Translations under genes and position numbers: made by a program
Assembly: GCA_039925965.1 (NCBI GenBank)
Contig: JBDSXW010000094.1
Span: 62,001-126,000 of the forward strand
Source: JAZKFT01 sp039925965
GTDB lineage: Bacteria > Bacteroidota > Bacteroidia > Chitinophagales > Chitinophagaceae
Direction of reading: 5' to 3'
Length of the DNA stretch: 64,000 nucleotides
The notes under the pieces: model-generated
What the model was told of the DNA's origin: nothing
The model's database searches: none
What the model saw: the letters and a program-made list of their open reading frames with translations, nothing else
Shown: in pieces, positions 35,286 to 43,803 of the stretch
How positions within the stretch are numbered: the stretch's first letter is position 1
Layout: each line of letters begins with the position of its first letter

Positions 35286-35634
35286 GAGAAACGGTATTAC
35301 TACTGTATTAAAAGACGAAGGTACAACATTGATCTGGAGCTGGTTGTATTGTTTACAATCCGAAAGGTGCAAAGCCGCGAATTGGTTTTCAGGTCTTTGA
35401 GGCATTGCTTAACTGAGTCATTCAGTCGACGACCACGAAACGGAGTAATAGGCTATCCAGATTCCTGATTTTTTTTGAAGTTTAGTCGACGGCCCAGCTT
35501 TATATAACGTCAGCTGTGATTTTCACTTGAGAAGTAGCTGGTAGTATTAAATCCGTTTTTTCTGTGGGTATTATCGGGAGACTTCCCTAAGTTTATTGCC
35601 TTAAAGATGCCCTCCAAAAGAAACCCCGCCCACT
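35286..35634. promoter_or_regulatory. Divergent regulatory gap between marR-like and thuA-like genes
   Basis: The 349-bp gap has no gene. The word AGTCGACGRCC occurs twice in the same orientation, at 35424-35434 and 35484-35494, 60 bp apart. These could be operator sites for the MarR regulator or simply chance. TAAGTTTA at about 35589 is one base from a -7 box for the + strand gene. Confidence 0.3.
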
Positions 35635-36360
35635 ATGAAAACAAAAATGTTGTTATGGTTGATCGCCATCCTGGCTGTACAAACTATCAAAGCCAGGCAA
35701 ATTAAGCTGCTGGTTATGTATAAAACCAATGGCTTCGTTCATAAAACCATCCCGGCGGCAAAAGAGGCCCTCACCCTGATGGCGACGCAAAACGGTTGGC
35801 AAATGGACTTTACAAACGACTCTTTGTCTTTTAGTAGTTATGGCAAGCTAAAGCAGTACCAGGCCATCATTTTTATGCATACTACTGGCGATATACTGGG
35901 CGAAGAACAACAGTCAGCCGTAGAAAAATACATGCATAAAGGCGGCGGTTTTGTAACTATTCATACTGGCACGGATACGGAAAAGGACTGGCCCTGGTAT
36001 ATGAGGATGGTGGGCGCAAAATTCAAAAGCCATCCTGCGCAGCAACAGGTGAATATTGTGCTGCTCGACCGGACTCACCCCTCCACGAGAACTTTGCCGG
36101 AAGTGTGGACCCGCTTTGACGAGCTCTACAATTTTGCCGATACCCTGGATCCTAAAATAGTGGTGTTGATGGAGCTGGACGAAAGTTCGTACAAAGGCGG
36201 CACGATGGGTGCCCATCACCCGATTGCCTGGTACCAGTATTTTGAGGGAGGCCGCGTGTTCCAAACGGCACTGGGACATACGGACGAAAGTTTTAAGGAG
36301 GAAAAATTCCTGCAGCATATCGCCGGAGGAATCCGCTGGGCAGCAGGAATAGAGCAGTGA
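35635..36360 (+). CDS. Exported ThuA-domain protein
   Basis: A 241-residue protein with a signal peptide (LLWLIAILAVQTIKARQ). The mature part is a single ThuA-like, glutamine-amidotransferase-fold domain: NGFVHKTIPAAKEAL, GGGFVTIHTGTDTEKDWPWY, FKSHPAQQQ and MGAHHPIAWYQYFEGGRVF. Such domains occur in proteins for trehalose or other sugar use in Bacteroidota; the reaction is not established. Probably periplasmic. Confidence 0.87.
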   Translation: MKTKMLLWLIAILAVQTIKARQIKLLVMYKTNGFVHKTIPAAKEALTLMATQNGWQMDFTNDSLSFSSYGKLKQYQAIIFMHTTGDILGEEQQSAVEKYMHKGGGFVTIHTGTDTEKDWPWYMRMVGAKFKSHPAQQQVNIVLLDRTHPSTRTLPEVWTRFDELYNFADTLDPKIVVLMELDESSYKGGTMGAHHPIAWYQYFEGGRVFQTALGHTDESFKEEKFLQHIAGGIRWAAGIEQ

Positions 36361-36361
36361 A

Positions 36362-36402
36362 AGAACCAAGTATCAAAAAACAAGAATCAATTATCAAGAG
36401 CT
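36362..36402. repeat. ATCAAGTATCAA-type short repeat
   Basis: After the thuA-like gene the words GAACCAAGTATCAA, AAAACAAGAATCAATTATCAAGAG recur. A second cluster with AATCAATAGTCAG and CTATTGACCATTG follows at 36417-36470. Confidence 0.45.
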
Positions 36403-36531
36403 GCTGTAAGTGAAGTGAATCAATAGTCAGAGGCTCATGTCGTGCTACGGTTTTCTATTGACCATTGTTTGTTGAATATTTTCCTTTTAAAAAAAACGGC
36501 TATAGACCCATGGTTAAGCCGGTGTTAATGC

Positions 36532-36562
36532 TTTTGCGTATTTATTTGTTGCAGTAGCTTTG
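36532..36562 (+). promoter_or_regulatory. Promoter of the GH18/deacetylase/GT2 gene
   Basis: TTTTG (36532-36536), 18 bp, then TAGCTTTG (36555-36562) fits the Bacteroidota housekeeping promoter very well. The ATG at 36582 is 20 bp past the -7 box, so the leader would be short. Confidence 0.7.
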
Positions 36563-36581
36563 CCAACTTTCCAGCAATATA

Positions 36582-39500
36582 ATGAACCCATCTACACACC
36601 AGGTTTTTCAAACGGATAAGCCAACCCGCTGGCAACGGTTTAAATGGAGTAGCCGTTTCATCACCGGAGTAATGTTTTTATTGGTAAGCGTGGTGGTCGT
36701 TGCCTTATGGTTGCACCGCGACCCGGATATGCCGCTCAAAGAGGCGTACAAAAAAGTAATGGTGGAGGGCAAGCCATTGCTACAGGAAAGTAAAATAACG
36801 AAGGAATACAAGGGCATGCGACAGTACATCAGCGAAACAAAACCGCATCTCCATGGCAACTATCTCCCGCAGGATAGTAGTCGCCGCAGTCTGTTCCAGG
36901 TGTTGGGCTTCAATAATGCCGATACCAGCTGGAACCGTTTTCCCTGTGGCATCCGCTCGGCTTTTTATGTTGCCTGGGATCCGCAATCCTATTTTTCATT
37001 AAAGAGAAGTATAACCAAGCTCAATCTGGTTTTGCCCGAATGGTTTTTTATAGATCCCATTGCCGATACTGTTTTTGCAAGCGTAGACGCCCGGGGCTTT
37101 GAACTGATGCGCAACAGCGGGGTGAAGATCATGCCGATGCTGAGCAATAACTTTAATGGCAAATTCAGGCCGGAGGCTATCAGCCGCATTTTTAAGGACG
37201 ATCAAAAAAGGAAACGTTTGATCAATGATGTGCTTAACCAGTGTGTGAAAAACAAATTTGTGGGTATCAATGTGGACCTGGAGGAAGTTAAAGAAGATGG
37301 AGACGAACCCATGATTGAATTTATGCATGAACTCAGCCAGGCGTTTCATGCCAGAGGGTTGTTGGTGACACAGGATGTTTCGCCTTTTAATTCAGATTAT
37401 AACTACAAAGCGCTTTCTGATTACACGGATTACATGTTCCTGATGGCCTATGATGAATATTCCGAAGACAGCGATCCCGGGCCGATCAGTTCGCAGAGAT
37501 GGATCGAAGCTGCGGTGGACCTGGTAGCTAAAGAAATACCATCGCACAAAATAATATTGGGTATGGCGGGCTACGGCTATGATTGGCCGACCGCAGCCGG
37601 CGAGGATGCTACACTTACCTACCAGGAGGCCCTCACGCGGGCGAATGAAAGCGAGGCGGATATTCACTTTGACAACGACACATACAACCTTCGCTACAGC
37701 TATGGCGACGACAGCGACAAAGTACACGAAGTTTATTTTACCGATGCTGCTACCAATTTCAATACGCTTCGTTTTGCCACAGAATACGGCCTCGCCGGTA
37801 CAGCCCTGTGGCGGCTAGGCAGCGAAGACGGGCGGCTATGGGATTTTTACGACAAGGACATGACAAAATCAGCGCTGGCACATTTTAATTTTTCGGATTT
37901 TAATAAAGTAGAACGCAGCAACGATGTAGATTATATTGGTGAAGGCGAGGTGCTGGATGTTTTGGGTACCCCGAAGGAAGGCCACATAACACCAACTTTT
38001 GACACGGCCGAAATGCTGATCAGCGAGGAGCGGTACGATTCGTTGCCTAGTATGTTCGTGGTCAAAAAATATGGCAAAACAAAACCAAAGGAACTGGTAC
38101 TCACTTTTGATGATGGCCCGGATGCAGACTATACGCCGCGGGTTCTGGACATACTTTCCAAATACCATGTTCCAGCAGCATTTTTCCTGGTGGGCCTGCA
38201 GGCTGAAAGCAATCTACCCCTTGTTAAGAGGATTTACCGGGAGGGCCACGAAATCGGCAATCACACGTTTACGCATCCCAACATGGCCGAAGTGAGTTTA
38301 CGAAGGGCCAAAATGGAAATGAGACTGACCCGGCTATTAATCGAAGCGATCACCGGGCACAGCACGATCATGTTCAGGGCTCCCTATAACGCTGACAGTG
38401 AACCTGAAACCATGCAAGAGTTAATACCAGTAGCGAATGCAAGAGATGAGAATTATCTTGATATTGGCGAAAGCGTTGATCCCGAAGACTGGCAGCCAGG
38501 TATCACGGCAGATAGCATTTTTGCGAGAACGGTAGCCGCGGTAGCTACAGGCCGCGGGAATATTATATTACTCCATGATGCAGGCGGTGACGACCGCAGC
38601 GCGACCGTGGAAGCCTTGCCACGGATTATTGAATATTTTCAGCAGCGCGGGTACACTTTTACCAATATATCCAACATCCTGCATAAAACAAAAGATGAGG
38701 TGATGCCGCCAGTCGCGACAGGTAGCGGTTACTACTTGCTACAAATGAACCTGCTATTGGCCGAGATCGGCTACTGGTGCGGACACTTTTTGTTTTCCAT
38801 GTTTATAGTTTTTATTTTTCTTGGAATGGCCAGGCTGGTATTTATGCTGGTGTTGGTTATTAGGGAACGGAAGCGGAGTAAAAATGTACAATATGCGATT
38901 TACGGTGATGCAGCTACGCCATTGGTATCTGTTATTGTACCAGCGTATAATGAAGAACTCAACGCGGTATCTTCACTGCAAAACCTGCTGCTGCAGAACT
39001 ACCCGAATTTTAATGTCGTATTCATAGACGACGGCAGTAAGGATACCACTTATGAAAAAGTAATGGCGGCTTTTGAAGCTAATCCCAGGGTTCAGGTATT
39101 CACCAAGCCCAATGGCGGAAAGGCTTCGGCGCTTAATTATGGCATTATGCAAACAGATGCGCCTTATGTAGTTTGTATTGATGCGGATACCAAATTATAC
39201 CCCGATGCGGTAAGCCAGCTGATGAAACATTTTACCAGCTCATCGCCTTCTCCACAAGCGGAGAGGAGCAAACCTGTGGGTGCAGTGGCCGGTAATGTAA
39301 AAGTGGGCAATGAAGTAAATATGCTCACCCGATGGCAGGCCATTGAGTATATCAGCAGCCAGAATTTCGACCGGCAGGCATTTGCCAATATCAATGCAAT
39401 TACTGTGGTGCCCGGGGCTATTGGGGGCTTCCTTAAAAAAGCACTGGACGATGCAGGCGGCTTTACTACCGATACCCTTGCCGAGGACTGTGACGTTACA

Positions 39501-40028
39501 ATCCGCATTCTAAAGGCTGGTTATCTGGTGGAAAATGAAAACAAGGCAGTTGCCATGACGGAGGCGCCAGAATCTTTGCCGCAATTTCTAAAGCAACGTA
39601 CCCGTTGGAGTTTTGGTGTGATGCAAACTTTCTGGAAACACCGCGACGCCTTATTCAATGTCAGATATGGTAGCCTGGGCTGGTGTGCCATGCCCAATAT
39701 TCTATTGTTCCAGTTTATCATCCCGTTGTTTTCGCCGCTGGCAGATATATTTATGATCATCGGACTGCTTACCGGAAACGCCGGCCGCATTGGCAAATAC
39801 TACCTGATCTTTATGCTGGTGGATTCCGCCATCGCCCTGATGGCCTTCCTTTTTGAAAAAGAACGGATCAGTAAACTTGCCTGGCTCATACCGCAGCGGC
39901 TGGCTTATCGATGGATTATGTACATCGTTTTGTTCCGAAGCCTGCGTAAGGCTGTGAAAGGAGAATTACAGCATTGGGGGGTATTAAAGCGCACAGGTAA
40001 TGTAAAAAACTTTGAAGAAGCCGTGTAA
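36582..40028 (+). CDS. Membrane fusion of GH18, polysaccharide deacetylase and GT2 synthase
   Basis: A 1148-residue protein. A cytoplasmic tail and one helix (about residues 25-45) precede a GH18-like domain (about 90-430) with GINVDLEE near 227-234 and YMFLMAYDEY. A NodB deacetylase follows (about 500-690) with TFDDGPD near 507 and GNHTFTHP near 560. Helices near 720-765 lead back to a cytoplasmic GT2 domain: VSVIVPAYNEE near 782, the DAD motif near 866, the acceptor-site ED, and QRTRW near 1003. More helices end the chain. The order suggests synthesis, export, then deacetylation and trimming of a GlcNAc-type polymer, like PgaC plus PgaB in one chain. The polymer is an inference. A small insertion disturbs the GT2 domain at 39241-39275. 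Confidence 0.9.
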   Translation: MNPSTHQVFQTDKPTRWQRFKWSSRFITGVMFLLVSVVVVALWLHRDPDMPLKEAYKKVMVEGKPLLQESKITKEYKGMRQYISETKPHLHGNYLPQDSSRRSLFQVLGFNNADTSWNRFPCGIRSAFYVAWDPQSYFSLKRSITKLNLVLPEWFFIDPIADTVFASVDARGFELMRNSGVKIMPMLSNNFNGKFRPEAISRIFKDDQKRKRLINDVLNQCVKNKFVGINVDLEEVKEDGDEPMIEFMHELSQAFHARGLLVTQDVSPFNSDYNYKALSDYTDYMFLMAYDEYSEDSDPGPISSQRWIEAAVDLVAKEIPSHKIILGMAGYGYDWPTAAGEDATLTYQEALTRANESEADIHFDNDTYNLRYSYGDDSDKVHEVYFTDAATNFNTLRFATEYGLAGTALWRLGSEDGRLWDFYDKDMTKSALAHFNFSDFNKVERSNDVDYIGEGEVLDVLGTPKEGHITPTFDTAEMLISEERYDSLPSMFVVKKYGKTKPKELVLTFDDGPDADYTPRVLDILSKYHVPAAFFLVGLQAESNLPLVKRIYREGHEIGNHTFTHPNMAEVSLRRAKMEMRLTRLLIEAITGHSTIMFRAPYNADSEPETMQELIPVANARDENYLDIGESVDPEDWQPGITADSIFARTVAAVATGRGNIILLHDAGGDDRSATVEALPRIIEYFQQRGYTFTNISNILHKTKDEVMPPVATGSGYYLLQMNLLLAEIGYWCGHFLFSMFIVFIFLGMARLVFMLVLVIRERKRSKNVQYAIYGDAATPLVSVIVPAYNEELNAVSSLQNLLLQNYPNFNVVFIDDGSKDTTYEKVMAAFEANPRVQVFTKPNGGKASALNYGIMQTDAPYVVCIDADTKLYPDAVSQLMKHFTSSSPSPQAERSKPVGAVAGNVKVGNEVNMLTRWQAIEYISSQNFDRQAFANINAITVVPGAIGGFLKKALDDAGGFTTDTLAEDCDVTIRILKAGYLVENENKAVAMTEAPESLPQFLKQRTRWSFGVMQTFWKHRDALFNVRYGSLGWCAMPNILLFQFIIPLFSPLADIFMIIGLLTGNAGRIGKYYLIFMLVDSAIALMAFLFEKERISKLAWLIPQRLAYRWIMYIVLFRSLRKAVKGELQHWGVLKRTGNVKNFEEAV
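39241..39275. repeat. Palindromic insertion within the GT2 domain
   Basis: The DNA CTTCTCCACAAGCGGAGAGG is an imperfect palindrome. It encodes SSSPSPQAERSK between MKHFT and VGAVAGNVKVGN, where relatives are expected to have only a few residues. It looks like a small repeat that entered the gene in frame. Confidence 0.5.
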
Positions 40029-40189
40029 ATCGCAATTGGTGGGTACGGTTATTTTAAAGTCAATTCCTTTCATTAAATAGGCGGGGAAACTGGCAATCTC
40101 TTTAACTTGCTGGCCCAAACAAAAGATGCTGCAACATTGTAGCATGAAGATACCAGGTACATTTTCACTCATTAAAAATAACAGCAAAA

Positions 40190-40606
40190 ATGAAACGTAA
40201 CGCAACAGCCGTATGGAACGGCACCGGAAAAGAAGGTAGTGGTAATCTGACCACCCAAAGTACCGTTCTCGACAAAACCCAGTATTCTTTTAATACCCGA
40301 TTTGCAGATGGCGTTGGAACCAACCCAGAAGAACTGGTAGCAGCGGCTCATGCCGGTTGTTTTACAATGAAATTGAGTTTTGTGTTGGGTGTCGCCGGTT
40401 TTACCGCCGATAGCATTGAAACCACCTGCACCATTGACCTCGATCCGGCCCAGGGTGCTATCGTTGGTTCCCATCTTGTGGTAAAAGCTACGATACCAGG
40501 TATCAGCGAAGAAGTTTTTCAGGCAAGTGTTAAGGATGCGGAGGCAAATTGCCCTATTTCAAAATTATTAAATACTGCAATTACTTCCGAAGCTACATTG
40601 GCTTAA
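40190..40606 (+). CDS. osmC: OsmC family peroxiredoxin
   Basis: A 138-residue thiol peroxidase for organic hydroperoxides. The two redox Cys are seen in AAHAGCFTMKLSF (about residue 61) and EANCPISKLLN (about 125). The N-terminus KRNATAVWNGTGKEGSGNL is typical of OsmC rather than Ohr. It is convergent with meaB. Its promoter gap (40029-40189) shows no clear box. Confidence 0.93.
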   Translation: MKRNATAVWNGTGKEGSGNLTTQSTVLDKTQYSFNTRFADGVGTNPEELVAAAHAGCFTMKLSFVLGVAGFTADSIETTCTIDLDPAQGAIVGSHLVVKATIPGISEEVFQASVKDAEANCPISKLLNTAITSEATLA

Positions 40607-40611
40607 ACAAC

Positions 40612-40660
40612 CAGTTGTCAATAGGTCAAAGACTTATTGACCCTTTGACATAATGACCAG
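40612..40660. repeat. TGAC/GTCA-word repeat between convergent genes
   Basis: The gap reads TTGTCAATAGGTCAAAG, ACTTATTGACCC, TTTGACATAATGACCAG. GGTCAA and TTGACC arms (6 bp) surround AGACTTA. The words belong to the same TGAC-type family as at 30426 and 63019. Confidence 0.6.
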
Positions 40661-40667
40661 GTCTGTT

Positions 40668-41555
40668 TTATTTAAAATCAACCAGGGTGTAGAGGTTGAT
40701 TCCAGGTGTGTTTTCAATCTCTGCTTTTAGTTGCGCTTTCGACAGGTTCTTCATGCGCTTTGCCTGGATCAGGTGCCAGGCTTTTTCGGCCAGCAGCCAA
40801 CATTTTTTATCGTTGGTGATTGCATGCGCCAAATGGATCTGTATTTTTTCCACCAGCTCTTCAATGCCTTTTTTCTGCGAAGCCACGGTTTTTACAATGG
40901 CCACTTCGTGAATGGCTTTTTGAAAGACCGGTGCCAGCATTTGCCGCAGGTTTTTTACAAACAGGTCAGCACCCGGCCGGTCGGCTTTATTCACTACAAA
41001 CACATCGGCTATCTCCATCAGCCCCGCCTTCATGGTTTGGATCTCATCGCCCGCTTCGGGTACCATCACCACAACAGTGCAGTCTGCTAACCCGGCAATT
41101 TCTATTTCGCTTTGACCAACTCCCACAGTTTCTATAACGATATAATCAAAAACAGCCGCTTTCATGATGTCGCTGATCTCTATAATTTTTGGATGTAGCC
41201 CACCCAGCGATCCGCGGGTGGCCAGCGAGCGAATAAATACATTGGGATGATTGTACCACTCGCTCATCCGGATGCGGTCGCCCAGCAGTGCACCGAGATT
41301 AAAAGGTGATGAAGGATCTACGCAAAGCACGCCTACCTTTTTATCCTGGCTTACCAGCACACCAATCAATGCGTCTACCAGGGTGCTTTTGCCTGCCCCC
41401 GGTGGGCCGGTAATGCCAATCAGCGGCACGCCGGAAGCTGGTAACTGTTTCATGAATTCGAGGTAGCCGGGCACTTCATTTTCCACCAGCGAAATGCAAC
41501 GGGCCAGGGCTTTGTCAGCACCTTCCTGAATTTGAGGCAATAGCCCGTTGAACAT
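40668..41555 (-). CDS. meaB: Methylmalonyl-CoA mutase-associated GTPase
   Basis: A 295-residue G3E-family GTPase that protects and loads B12-dependent methylmalonyl-CoA mutase. Walker A is GITGPPGAGKSTLVDAL (about residues 47-63), followed by VDPSSPFNLGALLGDRIRM, IVIETVGVGQSE (switch region) and the base motif NKAD (VNKADRPGAD). No mutase gene lies in the window, so it must act on one elsewhere. Confidence 0.93.
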   Translation of the reverse strand: MFNGLLPQIQEGADKALARCISLVENEVPGYLEFMKQLPASGVPLIGITGPPGAGKSTLVDALIGVLVSQDKKVGVLCVDPSSPFNLGALLGDRIRMSEWYNHPNVFIRSLATRGSLGGLHPKIIEISDIMKAAVFDYIVIETVGVGQSEIEIAGLADCTVVVMVPEAGDEIQTMKAGLMEIADVFVVNKADRPGADLFVKNLRQMLAPVFQKAIHEVAIVKTVASQKKGIEELVEKIQIHLAHAITNDKKCWLLAEKAWHLIQAKRMKNLSKAQLKAEIENTPGINLYTLVDFK

Positions 41556-41732
41556 AATAGATCCATTTAGGCTGCGAATTTCGTGGATTGTGGGGAATGA
41601 GGAGGGGTAGAAATTTAGGCGGGATGGTCAATCGCACTTGGTGCGAATGATGGCGGGTGTCTTAATGCTTTTGGGTCCAGTCGCCGAAGAAATACCCGAG
41701 GTAAAGCCACCAGCCCCACTATTAATTTTTCC

Positions 41733-42326
41733 TCAAACGTCAACTGTTCCTGTCTCCACTTTTCCAGCTCGCTTATAATTGGCGATAATGACTCCGGTTG
41801 ATGTAACCAAACTTTCTATTAATGTAAATGCTGCCGGAATCGGGCCATTGTCAAACAGCTTTTTTCCTGCACCCAGCGTCAAAGGGTAAATTTTGAGGCA
41901 GAGTTCATCCACCAGGTCATGCTGAAGTAGCAGCTGAATGAGCTCACCACTGCCCCAAACCTGGATGTCAGCACCTTCTGAATTTTTGAGGGTTTTGATA
42001 GCTGCCAAACCATCGAAAAATACCGAGTTTTTCCATTCTGAACGTTTCCTGGTTTTAGAGAGGATGTACTTGGTACCATCATTGATCCCTGGCCAAAAAT
42101 CTGCATGTTGAGGCCAGTACGCTTCCCAAATCTCAAATGTTTTTCGGCCTAAAAGATAGTCTGTAGGTTGCATCTGTTTTTGCACGACTTTACCTCCAAC
42201 TTCGTCACCATACGGTGCAACCCAGCCGCCATATTTAAAACCGCCCGATTCATCTTCCTCCGGTCCGCCGGGTGCTTGCATTATGCCATCTAATGTAATC
42301 ATTGATAACACGATTACTTTTCTCAT
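41733..42326 (-). CDS. Dihydrofolate reductase / RibD C-terminal-like protein
   Basis: A 197-residue protein with the DHFR/RibD fold: KVIVLSMITLDGIMQAPGG at the start, LLGRKTFEIWEAYWP for the NADPH-binding turn, and DIQVWGSGELIQLLLQHDLVDEL near the middle. These YyaP-like proteins are not true folate enzymes in most cases; role unknown. It ends an ArsR-AHSA1-DHFR-like operon, 14 bp after the AHSA1 gene. The 41556-41732 gap downstream shows nothing. Confidence 0.85.
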   Translation of the reverse strand: MRKVIVLSMITLDGIMQAPGGPEEDESGGFKYGGWVAPYGDEVGGKVVQKQMQPTDYLLGRKTFEIWEAYWPQHADFWPGINDGTKYILSKTRKRSEWKNSVFFDGLAAIKTLKNSEGADIQVWGSGELIQLLLQHDLVDELCLKIYPLTLGAGKKLFDNGPIPAAFTLIESLVTSTGVIIANYKRAGKVETGTVDV

Positions 42327-42340
42327 AGTGGTTGATTTTT

Positions 42341-42847
42341 TTATTTTTGCCCGGCTGTTTGAATGGCCAACATTTTTTCTAAAAAGTCCAACGTCATTGT
42401 AAATCCTCCCTGGAAGCCCATTTCAATCATCTTCTCCATGCGGGTAAGGGATTCATTTTTGATAGTAATACTCACCTTTGTGGTTCCGTTTTGTTCGCTG
42501 AAGTTAAGATCCCAATCAGAACCCGGCAGTTCAGGGTTTTCATCCTTATCTGCAAAGGCATTAACCATTTTGAAATTGGTTGTGGGGCTAATGGAAGTAT
42601 ATTCCTGAATGGACCAATGCTCCTGTCCTTCCGGGCTTACCATCGCATAAAATCTTTTTCCACCAACTTCGAAATTCATAAATTTTGTTTTTGATGCCCA
42701 GGGTTTAGGAGCCCACCATTGGTCAAGAATTTCTTGTTTGGTAAAAGCATCCCATACCAGTGGCAGGCCGGCAGCAAATTCTCTGTTTACGAACACCGTT
42801 TTCGTTGATTTGTCAACGGTAAAATCAAATAGCAAATTGTTTTTCAT
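42341..42847 (-). CDS. AHSA1/SRPBCC domain protein
   Basis: A 168-residue START-like (SRPBCC) protein: VFVNREFAAGLPLVWDAFTKQEILDQWWAPKPW is the typical opening (split: FAAGLPLVWDAFTKQE, then WWAPKPW). KVSITIKNES and GFQGGFTMTLDFLE close it. Such proteins bind small hydrophobic ligands. It overlaps the ArsR gene by 4 bp (ATGA), so translation is probably coupled, and the regulator may sense the same ligand. Confidence 0.87.
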   Translation of the reverse strand: MKNNLLFDFTVDKSTKTVFVNREFAAGLPLVWDAFTKQEILDQWWAPKPWASKTKFMNFEVGGKRFYAMVSPEGQEHWSIQEYTSISPTTNFKMVNAFADKDENPELPGSDWDLNFSEQNGTTKVSITIKNESLTRMEKMIEMGFQGGFTMTLDFLEKMLAIQTAGQK

Positions 42848-43164
42848 TTTTTATGTTTTTTAAAAGTTGATAATACGTTGTCGAGTTGATTAAATCGGGT
42901 TTCCCAAAGTTTTCTAAATTGGGTTAACCAGATATCAACCGCTTTCATTTTTTCAATTTCAAGTGAGTAATAAATTTCCCTGCCTTGTTGTTCCTTTTTT
43001 ACCAGTTCGCATTCGGTGAGTATACGAAGGTGTTTAGAAACAGCTTGTCGGGTAGTGTTGAAGTTGTCAGCAATCGCATTCGGTGTCATTGCCTGGAATG
43101 CGATCAAGGTAATAATTGCCCGCCTTGTCGGATCGGCGATTGCCTGAAAAATGTCTCTTCTCAT
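42844..43164 (-). CDS. ArsR family regulator
   Basis: A 106-residue winged-helix repressor: MRRDIFQAIADPTRRAIITL, then MTPNAIADNFNTTRQAVSKHLRIL as the recognition helix and EREIYYSLE-like wing (GREIYYSLEIEK). There is no metal-binding Cys pair, so it is the type usually found with AHSA1 genes rather than an arsenic sensor. The frame is open 17 codons further, but ATG at 43164 gives the usual N-terminus. It heads a three-gene operon. Confidence 0.9.
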   Translation of the reverse strand: MRRDIFQAIADPTRRAIITLIAFQAMTPNAIADNFNTTRQAVSKHLRILTECELVKKEQQGREIYYSLEIEKMKAVDIWLTQFRKLWETRFNQLDNVLSTFKKHKK

Positions 43165-43803
43165 ATTATCTGAATTTACCGTTGTGAAACCAACCGGTTG
43201 CAAATATATGCGCAATCAATCGGCTGCGGAAAATTTTTTCAGACCGAAAGAAAATGGGCTATAATTGTTAGCTTGGAGCGTTGCCGTAAAATTTCCTGGA
43301 AACGGTAGACTATTAGTGACGGACGGGAATTTATAATGACGTGGCAGTAACTGTAGGTGGGCTTATTTTAAAAGCTGAGGGTCATAATCTTTACCACCGC
43401 ATTGTTCTTTTCCCACAAAATGAAGTACTTAAAGACCTGCTGGCGATTGCAAAGTGGTCTGGCGGGGACCCTGGAAGCCTTTCACTCCCTCAAGTCATTA
43501 ATACCGCCGTTTCTGCCAATGCTGTTGTCCAAATAAAAGACGCTATGCCGGTGTCTGGTGCTTTGACCATTGGTCACTGAGCAGTTAAAAATTGGGAGAC
43601 GCTACCATGCTTTTTTTGCCTGTGTACCTACAAAGAATGCCCCTGCGCAGCACCTGCTGCTTGCCGGAAAACTTTCAAAAGAAAATGGCCAGCCAACATC
43701 CGGTACCTGCCATGCACGTTTTTTTCAATAGTCATATTCAGCCTCTTTACAAATACCAAAAAAGTGTACGTTTGCTGAAATAGAAAAAACCCAACAAACT
43801 GCC
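43165..43803. other. 639-bp gap before dnaN, possible gene remnant
   Basis: A GTG-started frame (43341-43580, 79 codons) reads VGGLILKAEGHNLYHRIVLF and on to a stop at 43580. A following frame (43604-43730) contains VPTKNAPAQHLLLAGKL. Neither matches a family I know and no promoter box fits. They may be pieces of one decayed gene. The dnaN promoter is at the right end. Confidence 0.35.
43746..43774 (+). promoter_or_regulatory. dnaN promoter candidate
   Basis: TACGTTTG (43767-43774) matches the TAnnTTTG -7 box, 29 bp before the ATG. TTTAC at 43746-43750, 16 bp upstream, is a weak -33 element at slightly short spacing. Confidence 0.5.

Noticed and set aside
43592..43783. 63-codon + frame just upstream of dnaN
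   Set aside because: Overlaps the dnaN promoter box, is rich in Cys and Met without a pattern, and competes with another frame that reads more protein-like.
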